From NCBI GenBank assembly GCA_006503475.1, contig RSEH01000164.1, positions 45,163 to 109,162 on the forward strand: 64,000 nt of DNA. The letters are read 5' to 3'. The position numbers and the translations under genes are program-made. The stretch is from Stentor roeselii. Taxonomy: Eukaryota; Ciliophora; Heterotrichea; Heterotrichida; Stentoridae. Positions 12,346-23,100 of the stretch are shown here, piece by piece. Under the pieces are notes generated by a model. The model had not been told where the DNA came from, searched no databases, and was given only the letters and a program-made list of their open reading frames with translations. Position 1 is the first letter of the stretch, and the number at the start of each line of letters is the position of its first letter.

Positions 12346-12609
12346 CTAAAAAAGGAGTCTCCGATAAATCCAATGATAATCCCCAGTAACTGTTATAAAT
12401 TCAAATATATTAACCATTTTTCCTACAAATATTTCCTCAATCAGGCCGACCTGCTTTTTTTTCCCAGCTGAATCAATTCGAATGATGTTGAACAAACCGA
12501 AAATCCACAAAAAAAACTTGAAACAATAAAGATCCAAAAAAAAATCATGAAGAGTCTTCGAGTCAGGTCTAGAAATTCGGAAGTAGTTATCAACAGATGT
12601 TTTTTCCAT
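12346..12609 (-). CDS. Small putative membrane protein
   Basis: 87 residues from an ATG at 12607-12609. A hydrophobic, aromatic segment (LYCFKFFLWIFGLFNIIRI, about residues 26-45) could be one membrane helix. It is followed by a moderately hydrophobic C-terminus with several aromatic residues. No family recognised. It is divergent from the next gene with only 30 bp between the two ATGs. Sequence complexity argues for a real gene, but expression evidence would be needed. Confidence 0.5.
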   Translation of the reverse strand: MEKTSVDNYFRISRPDSKTLHDFFLDLYCFKFFLWIFGLFNIIRIDSAGKKKQVGLIEEIFVGKMVNIFEFITVTGDYHWIYRRLLF

Positions 12610-12639
12610 TATAACCTCCGAGTTTGAACATAAAACAAT

Positions 12640-13113
12640 ATGAATGATTTACAACCAAGTCCAAAGTTCTCAAGTTTGTTTCAAAGAAAAGTTGAAGGTC
12701 TTCCATCAAGTGTCAGATCGAACAAAATATTAGACGATTTCGTGATTCCAGCTGCTTGTTTTCAACTATCTCATTCAAATTTATTTGCAAGGAAGAAGAT
12801 TCGAGTCAATCTTCGCATTTTTGTAATGGTTGTCCTTGAATTGGCTTTAAGGGAATCTCCATTCCAGGGGGTTTTAAGGGTCAGAGAGTACTTTTTAATG
12901 GATGGCAACATGAAATTTATCGACATCTTGGCTGAAAGAGTCAGATTGAATTCTGCTAATGATCAGTTCAAACTTTTTCAGATCACTGCGAGACCTAGAA
13001 TAGCTAGTTCTGGGTATTTGGTCTGGGAAGACCTGGCTTCTTATCTTCAGTTCCACTTTTTGATCGACTTGGAAGTACTGGGAAGTTGGACTGAAGAACT
13101 GGATTTTATATGA
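12640..13113 (+). CDS. Hypothetical protein
   Basis: 157 residues, ATG to TGA, with balanced composition and hydrophobic periodicity that suggest a folded domain (IRVNLRIFVMVVLELALRE; YLQFHFLIDLEVLGSW). No domain recognised. The ATG lies 30 bp from the divergent gene at 12609, and the stop is 31 bp from the stop of the convergent PKG-like gene. Function unknown. Confidence 0.65.
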   Translation: MNDLQPSPKFSSLFQRKVEGLPSSVRSNKILDDFVIPAACFQLSHSNLFARKKIRVNLRIFVMVVLELALRESPFQGVLRVREYFLMDGNMKFIDILAERVRLNSANDQFKLFQITARPRIASSGYLVWEDLASYLQFHFLIDLEVLGSWTEELDFI

Positions 13114-13144
13114 TTTGTAGATTTACTAGAAGATTAATTTAAAA

Positions 13145-15757
13145 CTAAAGAAAATCGGAATCCCAGTCACATTCGTACTCGTTGCCTGTTGTTGCTAGTG
13201 GCTCGGCTTGGTCTTCTGAAAGAGACTCGAAGAATTTACCTTCTGGGATGAACTCGGCGATCGAGTTTCGCCCGATTAGATCGTCCCAGTCTACTCCTAA
13301 AAACCATTCATGCCGTTTTATGTCGTCTGCAGTGCCTCTTTCAGTAGGGTCTTTACTCAGCAGTTTTTCAATAATACCTGAAGGTTTCTGAGACTCTTTG
13401 ATAAAAATAGGGTATTTATGCGAATCATTCAGTATAATCTGATAAATCTCATAAGGGTCTTCTTTTCCATATCCAAAAGGAACGACTCCAAAAAGCAGTT
13501 CAAAAATTGTGATACCCAAGCTCCAAAGGTCAGCTGAAAACGAGTACCCAAGGCCAATGATGACTTCAGGAGCGATATAAAAAGGATTTCCCAATATAGT
13601 AAAAGTGCGATTTTCTATCTTTTTCGCATTGGACAAGTCAGCCATTACAGGGTATCCAAAAGCATCAATAATGAAAGACTCTGGAGTGATTTCTCTATGA
13701 ACGATGCTAGAATTATGTAAATATTCAAGACTCAGCAAAATCGCTGAGGCGAAAAACTTGGCTTGTTTCATGGTCAAAGCTGTTTTACTTTCAAGGTGAT
13801 TGGAAAGTGAAGGTCCTTGAAGGTACTCACTGAGAAAGTAAACATTTTCCTTGTCTGTCAAAGTCTTTATCAAAGTGCTGATGAAAGGAAAGCTGCAGTC
13901 AAGGTGGATCTTTTTTTCTCTTTTTAACCTTTCGAGGAGGTCATATCGATCAATATCTTGTTTTTTGATAGCTTTCAAGGAATAGTTTAAATTGTTTTTC
14001 TGGTTCAAGACAATGAAAATCTCGGAAAAATTTCCTTCACCGATTTTTTTTAATATTTTCAAGTCTTTTAATTCAGCATCTTTTTCTTGCATCGCGATTT
14101 TTTGTTTGAGGTAAAACAGAAACTTTTCATTGAGAAGACTGAGAAAAACTTCTTTTTTAATCACCCAACACTCGCTTTTTTCTAAACTTTTCGCAGAAGC
14201 CGCTCGTTTTTCATTGAATAAAAAAGCTCGTTCTCCGAAGTAGTCATCTTTTTTTAATGAAGTTAAAGTCAAACCGTTTTTTTCTATTTGAATCGAGCCA
14301 CTTTTAACGATATAAAAGTAGTCAGCATCGTTTCCTTCTTGAAAAACAAGTTCATTCTCTTCAAAGGTCCTGATTTCAACCATTCTAGAGAGTTCCTCCA
14401 GTTTATTTTCAGGAATGTAAGTTAAAAATAGAATTTTTGACATGTTTTTCAAGACTCTGTTACTTTCTAAGGTGTTTTGAAGAGGTGAAGCGAGTTCTTT
14501 TTCTAAGTCATTTCTTGAAATTTTGCATAAAATGCACTCAGAGCTATTCAAAGAAAGGTCATCATTTAAAAATTCTTGACTTTTGATAGTATCAAAAACT
14601 TTATAAATCACTGAAGAGTCCACTTCACTCACCTGTCCCCAAAGTACTAAATAAATGAACTTTGAAGGATAAATCTTGAATCTTCCTTCAAAGTTTTCAG
14701 TTGAAAACAAAGGTAGAAGGCGAGTGACCTGCAAGTTAGTAAGTTCTTTTAACACAGAGTCCCTAGCGAAGGCGATGCGAATAGCATTAAAATACAAAAA
14801 TCCCTGAAGACGACTACCGAAGACCTTAATCAATGTATTTTCAGTGAAACATAAAATTTTACATTTACTTGCTGCGAAGGCTGAGGCATTTCTAAGGACA
14901 TTGTAAATCATTGAGATCTCTCCAAAGTACTCTCCTTTTCCCAGGGTGTTAATTTTTTCAGTACCTTTCATAATATTGACCTTTCCCGTTTTCACTATAT
15001 ACATAATCGAGTTCAAGTCTCCAGTCATAAAAATTCTCTCATTTTCTTCAAAAGACTCAGTAATCGCTGAGGCTAATAAAATCTCGAGCTTCGCTCTCGG
15101 AAGTGCTTTAAAAACTTCTAAACTCTGAAGAAATTCCTCGTTTTCTTTATATTTCAAACGAATTGATTCACTTATTGTTTCTTTAAACACATCTCGACCA
15201 AGTCCCCAAAGTCTTGTGCGATTCGCAGCTTTTGCAGTAGCCCTTCTTCCTGAGTTGTGAATCAAGGCAAGTTCTCCGAAGCAGTCTCCTCTTTCCATGA
15301 ATTTGACGTGTTTCTGATTCACTATTATTTCGACTGACCCACTCGCAATAATGAAAAAGTTAAACCCGGGGTCAGCCTGTTTGAATATAAATTCGTTTTT
15401 TTGAACAAGGTAGTAGTTCATTTGCATGATGATTTCTTTTAATGTAGTATCTTCTAGATCTTTGAAGAGAAAATGACTTCGAAGGGTTTGTTTTAATTCT
15501 GAGAGTTCTTCAGGGGATGGAGACTTTTTTAAGATTTCACTTGTGAGGCAGTCTACGTCGCATTCGTGACGCTCGAAGGCATTTTGTTGTGGAAGAGTTG
15601 TGTGGGATAGACGAGCTTTTGCACCGATTGTCATTCCTTTCTTTAGCTCACTTAAAATACTCAAACGGATTTTTCGTTGGTCGTCTATGATTGCCAGAGA
15701 TGAGGAAAAACCGTGGATTTTTACTTGTTTTTGCTTTTTTGATGGAATGCAGCCCAT
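13145..15757 (-). CDS. PKG-like protein with four cNMP-binding-type domains and a probable pseudokinase domain
   Basis: 870 residues. The N-terminus MGCIPSKK fits N-myristoylation plus palmitoylation. Cyclic-nucleotide-binding domains lie at about 96-210 (phosphate-binding cassette FGELALIHNSGRRATA), 215-320 (FGEISMIYNVLRNASA), 330-440 (no cassette, degenerate) and 445-560 (FGERAFLFNEKRAASA). The order A-B-degenerate C-D matches apicomplexan PKG. The kinase domain (about 570-825) keeps a Gly-rich loop (GEGNFSE) and the ATP-anchoring Lys (YSLKAIKK). The catalytic loop reads HREITPES (687-694) where active AGC kinases have HRDxKPEN: Asp is Glu, Lys is Thr and Asn is Ser. DFG reads DLS. The C-terminal tail keeps a WDxxF-type end. 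The likely role is a membrane-tethered cyclic-nucleotide sensor with little or no phosphotransfer. Compare the gene at 48071. Confidence 0.9.
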   Translation of the reverse strand: MGCIPSKKQKQVKIHGFSSSLAIIDDQRKIRLSILSELKKGMTIGAKARLSHTTLPQQNAFERHECDVDCLTSEILKKSPSPEELSELKQTLRSHFLFKDLEDTTLKEIIMQMNYYLVQKNEFIFKQADPGFNFFIIASGSVEIIVNQKHVKFMERGDCFGELALIHNSGRRATAKAANRTRLWGLGRDVFKETISESIRLKYKENEEFLQSLEVFKALPRAKLEILLASAITESFEENERIFMTGDLNSIMYIVKTGKVNIMKGTEKINTLGKGEYFGEISMIYNVLRNASAFAASKCKILCFTENTLIKVFGSRLQGFLYFNAIRIAFARDSVLKELTNLQVTRLLPLFSTENFEGRFKIYPSKFIYLVLWGQVSEVDSSVIYKVFDTIKSQEFLNDDLSLNSSECILCKISRNDLEKELASPLQNTLESNRVLKNMSKILFLTYIPENKLEELSRMVEIRTFEENELVFQEGNDADYFYIVKSGSIQIEKNGLTLTSLKKDDYFGERAFLFNEKRAASAKSLEKSECWVIKKEVFLSLLNEKFLFYLKQKIAMQEKDAELKDLKILKKIGEGNFSEIFIVLNQKNNLNYSLKAIKKQDIDRYDLLERLKREKKIHLDCSFPFISTLIKTLTDKENVYFLSEYLQGPSLSNHLESKTALTMKQAKFFASAILLSLEYLHNSSIVHREITPESFIIDAFGYPVMADLSNAKKIENRTFTILGNPFYIAPEVIIGLGYSFSADLWSLGITIFELLFGVVPFGYGKEDPYEIYQIILNDSHKYPIFIKESQKPSGIIEKLLSKDPTERGTADDIKRHEWFLGVDWDDLIGRNSIAEFIPEGKFFESLSEDQAEPLATTGNEYECDWDSDFL

Positions 15758-15957
15758 TTTATAACTGCGGGTATCTTTTTTGATCGTTTAATTAAGTTTT
15801 TGAATTAGTTGTTGATGAATCTGTTTTTATTGAGGAGTGTAAAGATTTCATATTGTTTTAATTCATGTTGGTCATGTACAGGGTCTTTAAATATTATTTT
15901 TAATGAGAAAATTTTAATTATAATCCTATTCTTTGTTATTTAAGCAACTTACAAAAA

Positions 15958-18900
15958 TTACACCCACTTTGCTTTCAATTTTTTTACTTCTTTGACTTTA
16001 TTCCTAAGAAACCTTTCAAATTTCGAGTCCCCAGCAGAACTGCAGTATTTTTCAGCGATTTCAAAAACTTCTTCAATTTTCTGAACAGCTGTAAAAACTT
16101 GATCAGAGTTAACATCTTTCTGTTCAACAAGTCCTTGAATGATTTTCTCATACCCAACGATAGTTTTTTCAATGAATTCCCTGCTTTTTTCAACAGTACC
16201 ATGTTGAAAGTGAAGTAAAGCTAATTTTCCCGCAGTGGTAAGAGTAGCATGTGCATATTTTCCAAGTGAAGCTTCATAAACAAAGAATCCTTTTTCAATA
16301 GCATTAAGAGCATCAGGTATATTTCCCTGTTGTACATAAAGTGTTCCTAGTTCAATATAAACTTCTGCGGTATGAGGGTGGTTTGGTCCAAGTACTCTAA
16401 GACTACACATGAGCGAGTTCTTATAAAGTATAAGCGCGTCTTCGAAGTTGCCTTTATCCATATACAAATACGCCAAAATACTATAAAGTGTGCAGTGCAG
16501 TGGGTGGTAAGGCCCCCAATGGTACTCAAGAGCCGTCAACGCATGGTCAAAGCACTGCAACGCCTCATCCTGCATCCCGCTTGCCATCATTGCACGGATC
16601 AAAATACACCAACTCTTCACTCCTTCCGCATGAAGAGGGTGAGTCTGCATCAAAGAGTCTTTCGCGTATTGGATCCCTGCCTCGTATTCCTTTCTTTCAA
16701 CTAAGGCTTCACCGATCTGAGCAAGTAAAATCGTGTCTCCTAAGAATTCAGGATCTTGGTTGAGTAACTTGCTGATCTTCAATGAAAGTAAAGATGATTC
16801 TAATATTTGGTCTTTTTCTTCTGTTACTTGGAGAAGGTCTTGCATTAGTTTCGACTCGATACCTGAAAGTTTTAAATTTTTTGATTTTTCTTTTATTCTT
16901 TCAAGAGATTGGGATGTGAATGGGTTCTCGGTTTTTCCTAATAGAGTGTCTTTTGAAAAGTCTAGAGATAGGCCACTGTGGAAGCAGATTGAATGGAGAA
17001 GAGCGTGAAGGTTCACTTGAGATTTATCTAGTTTTTCTTCTGAGATTGAAAAGTGACTTGCAGCTTTTTTTATGAGGATTTCTTCCCAAAAGATCTCACT
17101 TTCCTCTCCAGCTCCAAAAACAAGGTTAAGATAATCAATAACTCCATCTTTCAAAGACCCTTCCATTGTAAAATTTTGACTCGGTGCTTGACTTTCTTTA
17201 ATTTTTTCTTTAATCTCTTTATACCCAGGCCACTTCAACTGTAATTCAAACCTTTTCTCAAAAGCGAATTTTCTAAAAGCGACATTTGAGATATTTTCTC
17301 CAGCAAAGTCAAAAGTTTCAAGTTCCTGTTGAGGAAGTCTGAAGTAATTTCCTTCGATATCAGTGACATGAACATGACTAGATTCAAGATGAGACTCGAG
17401 GTCTTTTCTATTTTCTTCAATTTCGAATATGAGGTCGACCAGTTGTTGAAAAAGAATTCTTTTACAAGTGCGTGCAATGATCTCGACATGGCAAAGGTCT
17501 TTAATATGAGGCAAGGCAGTCCTTTGAGCGATGAGTCCAATGTACCTGCAGTTTATTCCATTTGAATGAAGGGCATGTGTGAACGAGCGTGAGTCAATGG
17601 GCATGATGGTCAGAGAGTCAAGTAATTCAACGATTTCTGTGATTTTATCAGTCCTTACCTTTAAACTGGCTTCACAAAGCTCGTAGTCGTCTTCTTCCAA
17701 GGCCGGTTCAGTGAGATTGACGCATCCATTGGCAGTCAAAGGGTTTTGATACTCGCTGAAGAACTCAGGTCTCAGTCTTTTCGTGAAGTCCGAAGGAATC
17801 GTGTTGAAGTCCAGGTCTAAAGGCAGGATATCCGCGGTTTGAGTGATGTACAAAAATTTGTTCTCTTCAACATAACCTTCCAAATTTTCTATTTCGCAAT
17901 ACCCAAGACTTTCATGGATTTGACTGAAAACACTCAAGTGAGTCACTGGCACGATTCCTGAATCCCATTGAAAAACTTGCTCTTTTACATTAAGAAGCTG
18001 ACTCAGTGAAGATAAACTCTCGAATAGTGAAGAATCTGATAAAAAATAGTCAATTTCTTTTAAACCGTGAATTATTGTCAGACTTGTGTCGATTGGAACG
18101 ATTGATACTGCTAAAATTCGGAAACCTTTAAAGTCAATTAAAGCTGTCAGAGGAATTTTTAAAGGGAAGTCGTTTTCCTTGTTTAAAAAAAAAATCGCCT
18201 CGTTTAGCAGCTGAGTTGAACGGAACTCGTGGCCGAGGGTCTTGAAACGAACTGGAGGGTCTTGCTCCCAGGCAAGGTGGAGCAGAATGTTTTTATAAAC
18301 AAATCGAAAATCACTTAATTTACTCACTTTTCGCTTTTTACTTGGCATTTGAAGGTCAGCCACTAGAATTTTCGCCGCTTGTACTGCAGCTTCATGGAAA
18401 TTTCCAAGATGTTGAAAAACTTTCAAAGCAGAATCATTTTCGTCGAGGTTTTGAAGAAGGTTCTGCATTTTAACTTCCCAGAAAGCTTCTAAAAGTTGCT
18501 TATTTTTCTTGATTTTTGATTTTTCAGCTTTTTCTTGATTTCTTCTTCTTTTTTCTTCTTCTTTTCTTTTTGCTTCGATTTCGATTTCAGTGATTTTTTT
18601 TAGTTCTTCTTGTTCTTTTCTCTTCTTTTCTGATCTTTGCCTTTCTAGTTCGAGGTTTTTTTTGAAATTTTCTTCTCGAAGTTGCTGTTCTTGAAGTTCT
18701 TTAGATTCAGATTCTTTTTCGATTTCGTGAGATGATTCTTCTGATTCTTCGTGAATTGCCAGGACTGGCGATCTGCTTTTTTCGAAGGCTTCCATCCATT
18801 GTTGGAGGACGTCTGAAGTGTTCACTGCGAAAATCCAGATCACTTTTTTTTTCTTGCCTCCCGGCATGTGAGAGACTTGGAACATGTTTGGGTTGTTTTT

Positions 18901-19164
18901 CTTTTTCGCGAAGGATGGGTCTACTCGTTTTATTTCACAGTCAAGGATGTGAACTTTTCCTTTGGATTTTGATGGCTTTGATGAAGTTTCAGAGGGCTTT
19001 TCTTGGTAGTAAGAAATCACTCCATTTCGGAGCATCAGGTATCGACGATTAAAAAAGCACTTTCCATTTGATAATTTCAATACGTAGTCTTCGTAGCCTC
19101 GGTCTTCGATTGACTGGCTCATGAATGATGAAAAGATTTTTGAGTGCTCTTTAGAAGAATTCAT
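15958..19164 (-). CDS. PH domain - CLU central domain - TPR protein
   Basis: 1,068 residues. A PH domain occupies about 25-135 (YEDYVLKLSNGKCFFNRRYL ... WIFAVNTSDVLQQWMEAFEK), followed by a charged coiled coil (about 150-235). The middle resembles the CLU central domain of CluA/CLUH proteins, including HALHSNGINCRYIGLIA and LPHIKDLCHVEIIARTCKRI, close to the family's GIN-RYLG and arginine-rich helix signatures. The C-terminal third has kinesin-light-chain-type TPRs (residues about 810-1010, with ALQCFDHALTAL, GPYHPLHCTLYSILAYLYM, GPNHPHTAEVYIELGTLY). CLU proteins influence mitochondrial distribution and bind mRNAs for mitochondrial proteins. An N-terminal PH domain is unusual for CLUH and suggests lipid targeting. 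A more distant PH/TPR scaffold role remains possible. Confidence 0.8.
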   Translation of the reverse strand: MNSSKEHSKIFSSFMSQSIEDRGYEDYVLKLSNGKCFFNRRYLMLRNGVISYYQEKPSETSSKPSKSKGKVHILDCEIKRVDPSFAKKKNNPNMFQVSHMPGGKKKKVIWIFAVNTSDVLQQWMEAFEKSRSPVLAIHEESEESSHEIEKESESKELQEQQLREENFKKNLELERQRSEKKRKEQEELKKITEIEIEAKRKEEEKRRRNQEKAEKSKIKKNKQLLEAFWEVKMQNLLQNLDENDSALKVFQHLGNFHEAAVQAAKILVADLQMPSKKRKVSKLSDFRFVYKNILLHLAWEQDPPVRFKTLGHEFRSTQLLNEAIFFLNKENDFPLKIPLTALIDFKGFRILAVSIVPIDTSLTIIHGLKEIDYFLSDSSLFESLSSLSQLLNVKEQVFQWDSGIVPVTHLSVFSQIHESLGYCEIENLEGYVEENKFLYITQTADILPLDLDFNTIPSDFTKRLRPEFFSEYQNPLTANGCVNLTEPALEEDDYELCEASLKVRTDKITEIVELLDSLTIMPIDSRSFTHALHSNGINCRYIGLIAQRTALPHIKDLCHVEIIARTCKRILFQQLVDLIFEIEENRKDLESHLESSHVHVTDIEGNYFRLPQQELETFDFAGENISNVAFRKFAFEKRFELQLKWPGYKEIKEKIKESQAPSQNFTMEGSLKDGVIDYLNLVFGAGEESEIFWEEILIKKAASHFSISEEKLDKSQVNLHALLHSICFHSGLSLDFSKDTLLGKTENPFTSQSLERIKEKSKNLKLSGIESKLMQDLLQVTEEKDQILESSLLSLKISKLLNQDPEFLGDTILLAQIGEALVERKEYEAGIQYAKDSLMQTHPLHAEGVKSWCILIRAMMASGMQDEALQCFDHALTALEYHWGPYHPLHCTLYSILAYLYMDKGNFEDALILYKNSLMCSLRVLGPNHPHTAEVYIELGTLYVQQGNIPDALNAIEKGFFVYEASLGKYAHATLTTAGKLALLHFQHGTVEKSREFIEKTIVGYEKIIQGLVEQKDVNSDQVFTAVQKIEEVFEIAEKYCSSAGDSKFERFLRNKVKEVKKLKAKWV

Positions 19165-20163
19165 TTAGTTTATGGAATTTGTATTAAAAGTACATATTTT
19201 GTGTATTAAAATTTAAAACTTTAGTTTGTTTATAAGGATAAGAGGAGATTTATAATGATTTAGCTGTTTTAAGTTAATTTGTAATAAAAGTTTTGAAAGG
19301 AATCTGAATCATTTTGAAATGATTATGCGATAGAATATGATTCATTAGTATTAAGTAGCTAATAAATTATTTTCAAACAGATATCGATTCTTCAAATTAA
19401 TCACAAGATTGAATATTTATAATTAGAACGCTTTTTAAACATAGTCTAAATAAACACTATTCTTATCTGCATTGAATTAAAAAGTAAATTTTCCTTTAAA
19501 CTTGCAATTAAAAAAATTATATAGATAGAAATTAATCCAGTTTTTATGAATTGATTATTAACTGTTTTTAATAGATAAATAATATTTAGAGTCTTACGAT
19601 TTTTAGCTCCTGGACAAGGTTAATCAAGTTTAGTTTAATTCCTGTTCAAATCGGTTTATATATACTAGGATAGAAGAAATTTATAAGCACTAAAAATATA
19701 ATAGAATTAAGAGAAGAAAAAATCAAATTAATTTAAAATATGTTGAAATTCATATGATTAAGGAGTGTAATCAAATTACATGCGGAATAGTTTCACAGAA
19801 AAATATAAAGTTAACATTATAAATGGAATTATAATGAAAGTTTTAATTAATTGATTAAGAAGGGAGCAAATGACTTTGGTTTTATAGCTTTTATTGAATA
19901 TTTAATTATCTTGATAAGAAGGATCATTGGAGAGGTATTAATATCATGTTGTAAAATTTTTTATTAAAATACTATTTAATTAACAAATATCAAACATCAT
20001 GACGCGAATAAGTAATCATTATTTAAATATGTCATACTATGTAACAATTGGAACAATAGCTTCGTTTATAAATACTCGATAGATAAAAATAATTATTAAT
20101 AGGTCTAAGTAGTGAAGTATTTGCCTAATTAAAACATTTATGCATATTTACCCTAATTTATTA
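19165..20163. other. ORF-free AT-rich spacer
   Basis: About 1 kb, very AT-rich, with many stop codons in all frames. No RNA gene or repeat recognised. It marks the start of a gene-poor stretch flanking the NLR-like gene. Confidence 0.5.
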
Positions 20164-23100
20164 TTATGGAATACTATTGAGCCTATCAACATACATGTAA
20201 TGAATACGGCTTGAGTCTTGATACAATATCGCAAGTTTAGTATATGCATTTTTCAAATAAGAGTTATCATCAATATGTTCTGACTGGTACATTTTTTCAA
20301 TCTCTATGTAATATTGTGCAGCATCACTAAAATCATTCATGCGAAATAGCAGATCAGCTAAATTTGTAAGAGACTTGATGATTTTTATTGGATAACTATG
20401 CAAGCTTCTTCTAATGATCAAGCAATTCAAATAATTTACCTTTGATTGCTGATAATCATTTTCAATTTCATAAGCCTTAGCAAGAATTTTGTGAACTTTT
20501 GACTTATGATAATCAAGATCTTCTTCACTAATATTGTTGTTGACGTTGTTGATGTTGTTGATATGTTCAATCAAATAATTAATACAAAGACTGGACAAGA
20601 AATATTCAAGATAAATTTTTCCGACATAGTAATGATTAGTAAGTTTTTTCACATTTGAAAAGCCATTTTTTTCCTTATTTTCTGAAAATTTTCTTGAGTA
20701 TTTCATAGAGACCTCATCATTTATTTGATTATTTTTCAACTGGCTGATGCAATTAAAAATAGACTTGCTGAAATACTCTCTTGAGCTTTCATCATCTTCT
20801 GTATTACTTTTCACCTGTTTGACACAATCGAAAATAAAGAGATGATTATATAAGTAAATTTCATCACATATCTCGAAACATTTCTCAAAAAAGGTCAAAT
20901 TTGATTCATATAAACTTTTGATGCCTAAATAATAAAGAATTTCTAAAAGTTTTTCACTTTCCTCCGAGCTAAAGAAGTGCCAGGATTCTTTTATAATAAT
21001 TCGAAGATGATCTCTGCAACACTCAACATGATCCATCAATTTTTGTACATTAGAATCAGATTGATTGATTTTTTCTTCTTCATACACACAAAAGGAGAGT
21101 TCAAGATAGATGAAAAGTTTAGAAAAGCTATAATCATGATTTTTCGGTAGAGACTCTAAACTATCTCCCATGTACTTTTTAAATTGGTCTAAATAATTCA
21201 AGTTCAGGTAAAGTTTAGCGTACTTATAATAAAGTTCTGCAAGATTTTTATTGAAAAATGCGAAATTTTTTCCATTAAAATCAAAAAAACTGAGTCCATA
21301 AAGCGCTTCTAAGACTAAGTAAGATTTTCCATAGTCCTGAAAAACTTCACTGTAATCTTGGCCTCCAGTGCTTCGAATAATCTCAAGATTTAAATCTCCT
21401 AAACTTTCATTAACCCGAGCATTGAGTACATGGCCAGGGTACATCTCCTTTACTTCTAAAAGTCTCTGCTTTAAATTATCAATATTTAAATAAGATCTTG
21501 TAATTCTACAGAAATCTACCTGACTGCAAAGTAGTTCAATCATTCTAGAATCTTTTAATTCAACAGTAGTCTCAAGGCGTCTTTTACAGTCATTAAAAAA
21601 AGCCTTTGCCATGGCATGATCTTGAAGTAACAGGTAAATTTTTCCTAAATAAAGAGGAACTAATGCAAGTTCTGGGTTAAATTCATATAAACCTAACCTG
21701 CTAAACTCAAAACACGACCAAAGAAGTGTCAAAGAATCTTGGAACCTTTCTTGGTTATATTTGCATATCGCTAGGTATAATTGAACCAAAACATAATAAA
21801 AATTTTCTTTTGTGAAAATCTGTTCAAATCGTTTACTGCACTCATTAAAGTAAAACTCCGCTTGGTCTAAATTTCCAACTTCAAGGAAATATTTCCCTGC
21901 TTCGAAACAAGCGAGATTATTATGAAAGTTAAAATGAGAATATAAAGGTTCTCGATTGTCGAAGTAAATTCTGAGAGATTCGAAGCAGTTTTTATAGTTT
22001 CCTGAATTTCTCCAGAAAATTGAATATTTTAGGGTAAATTTTTTTTGGTGGTTTTTTGAATAGGATATATTTGTGAAACACCAGGCGAAATAAGGGCAGT
22101 TTTCAGAATATATTCCTTGATCGAGCTTTAGAATTGCTATGTCTAAGATGATCTTGAATAATTTTTGTGGGGATTCAGGATTTTGCTGATAAATTTGAAG
22201 AGACTCGAAAATTCCATCAAAAGAGATTTGCTGTCTTTTTTCTTTGTATAAAAAATACTGGGATAATCGAATTTGCAGTTGGAGGAAGTCGTAATTTCGA
22301 ATATTCCTTGATTTTATAACTTTTTTTGTATGATCGATAAAAGGTTTAACTAATTCCCACGAGGCTTCATCATAAAAATCTTTAACTCGAATTTTTTTCT
22401 TTAAGTAATTTACCAAATGTGAAAAAATTTCTTGTATCTGTATTTTTTCAGCATTTTTAAAAACGTTTTTATCATATTTAAAGAAATTTTCATTTTCTTT
22501 TACCAAAAAAGTCATCAAAACAAAGTTTTTAGCTTTTTGCCAGTCGTTAGGATCTCGAATTCTGCAGAAGACATCTTTAGCGAGTTCTTTAGGAATATTA
22601 TCATTGTCGCAAAAACTCAAAATTTTCACTAAAACTTTTTCGCTTTCACCCATTAAACTAATGATTTCATCGATATTTGATTGATAAAATTTATCAGTAA
22701 TTGTATGGTTAAATAGAAATTCATAGTAATTTGATAATGAGAGTGATTGCGAGACTATCTTTGATATTGAAATTTTTATCCATTGAGGATTATTTTTGCA
22801 TAGATGTGCAATATTTAATATATCCTCGTTGTTTGACATGTCGAAGTTCATTAGAGAAGCCCTTATTAATAACTCCGATATTTGATCATCTAACCCTCTT
22901 ACTTTTAAAGATCTTTCATTGGGTGATTCTCTGTAGTTTTCTGAAAATATTAGTAAGTATTTTATGTTCATCTTTGACAATATAAAGCGATTTATTATGT
23001 CTTTATTTTGAAGGTTATCGAATATTAAAAGGATTTTTAAATCTGTTCTATTCAAATGGTCAATTAAAATCTCCTCTGCTCGGCTGAAATTTTCTGATGT

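Noticed and set aside
16372-16763. Plus-strand open frames opposite the CLU/TPR gene
   Set aside because: They are antisense to a well-supported minus-strand gene and have low-complexity or implausible composition.
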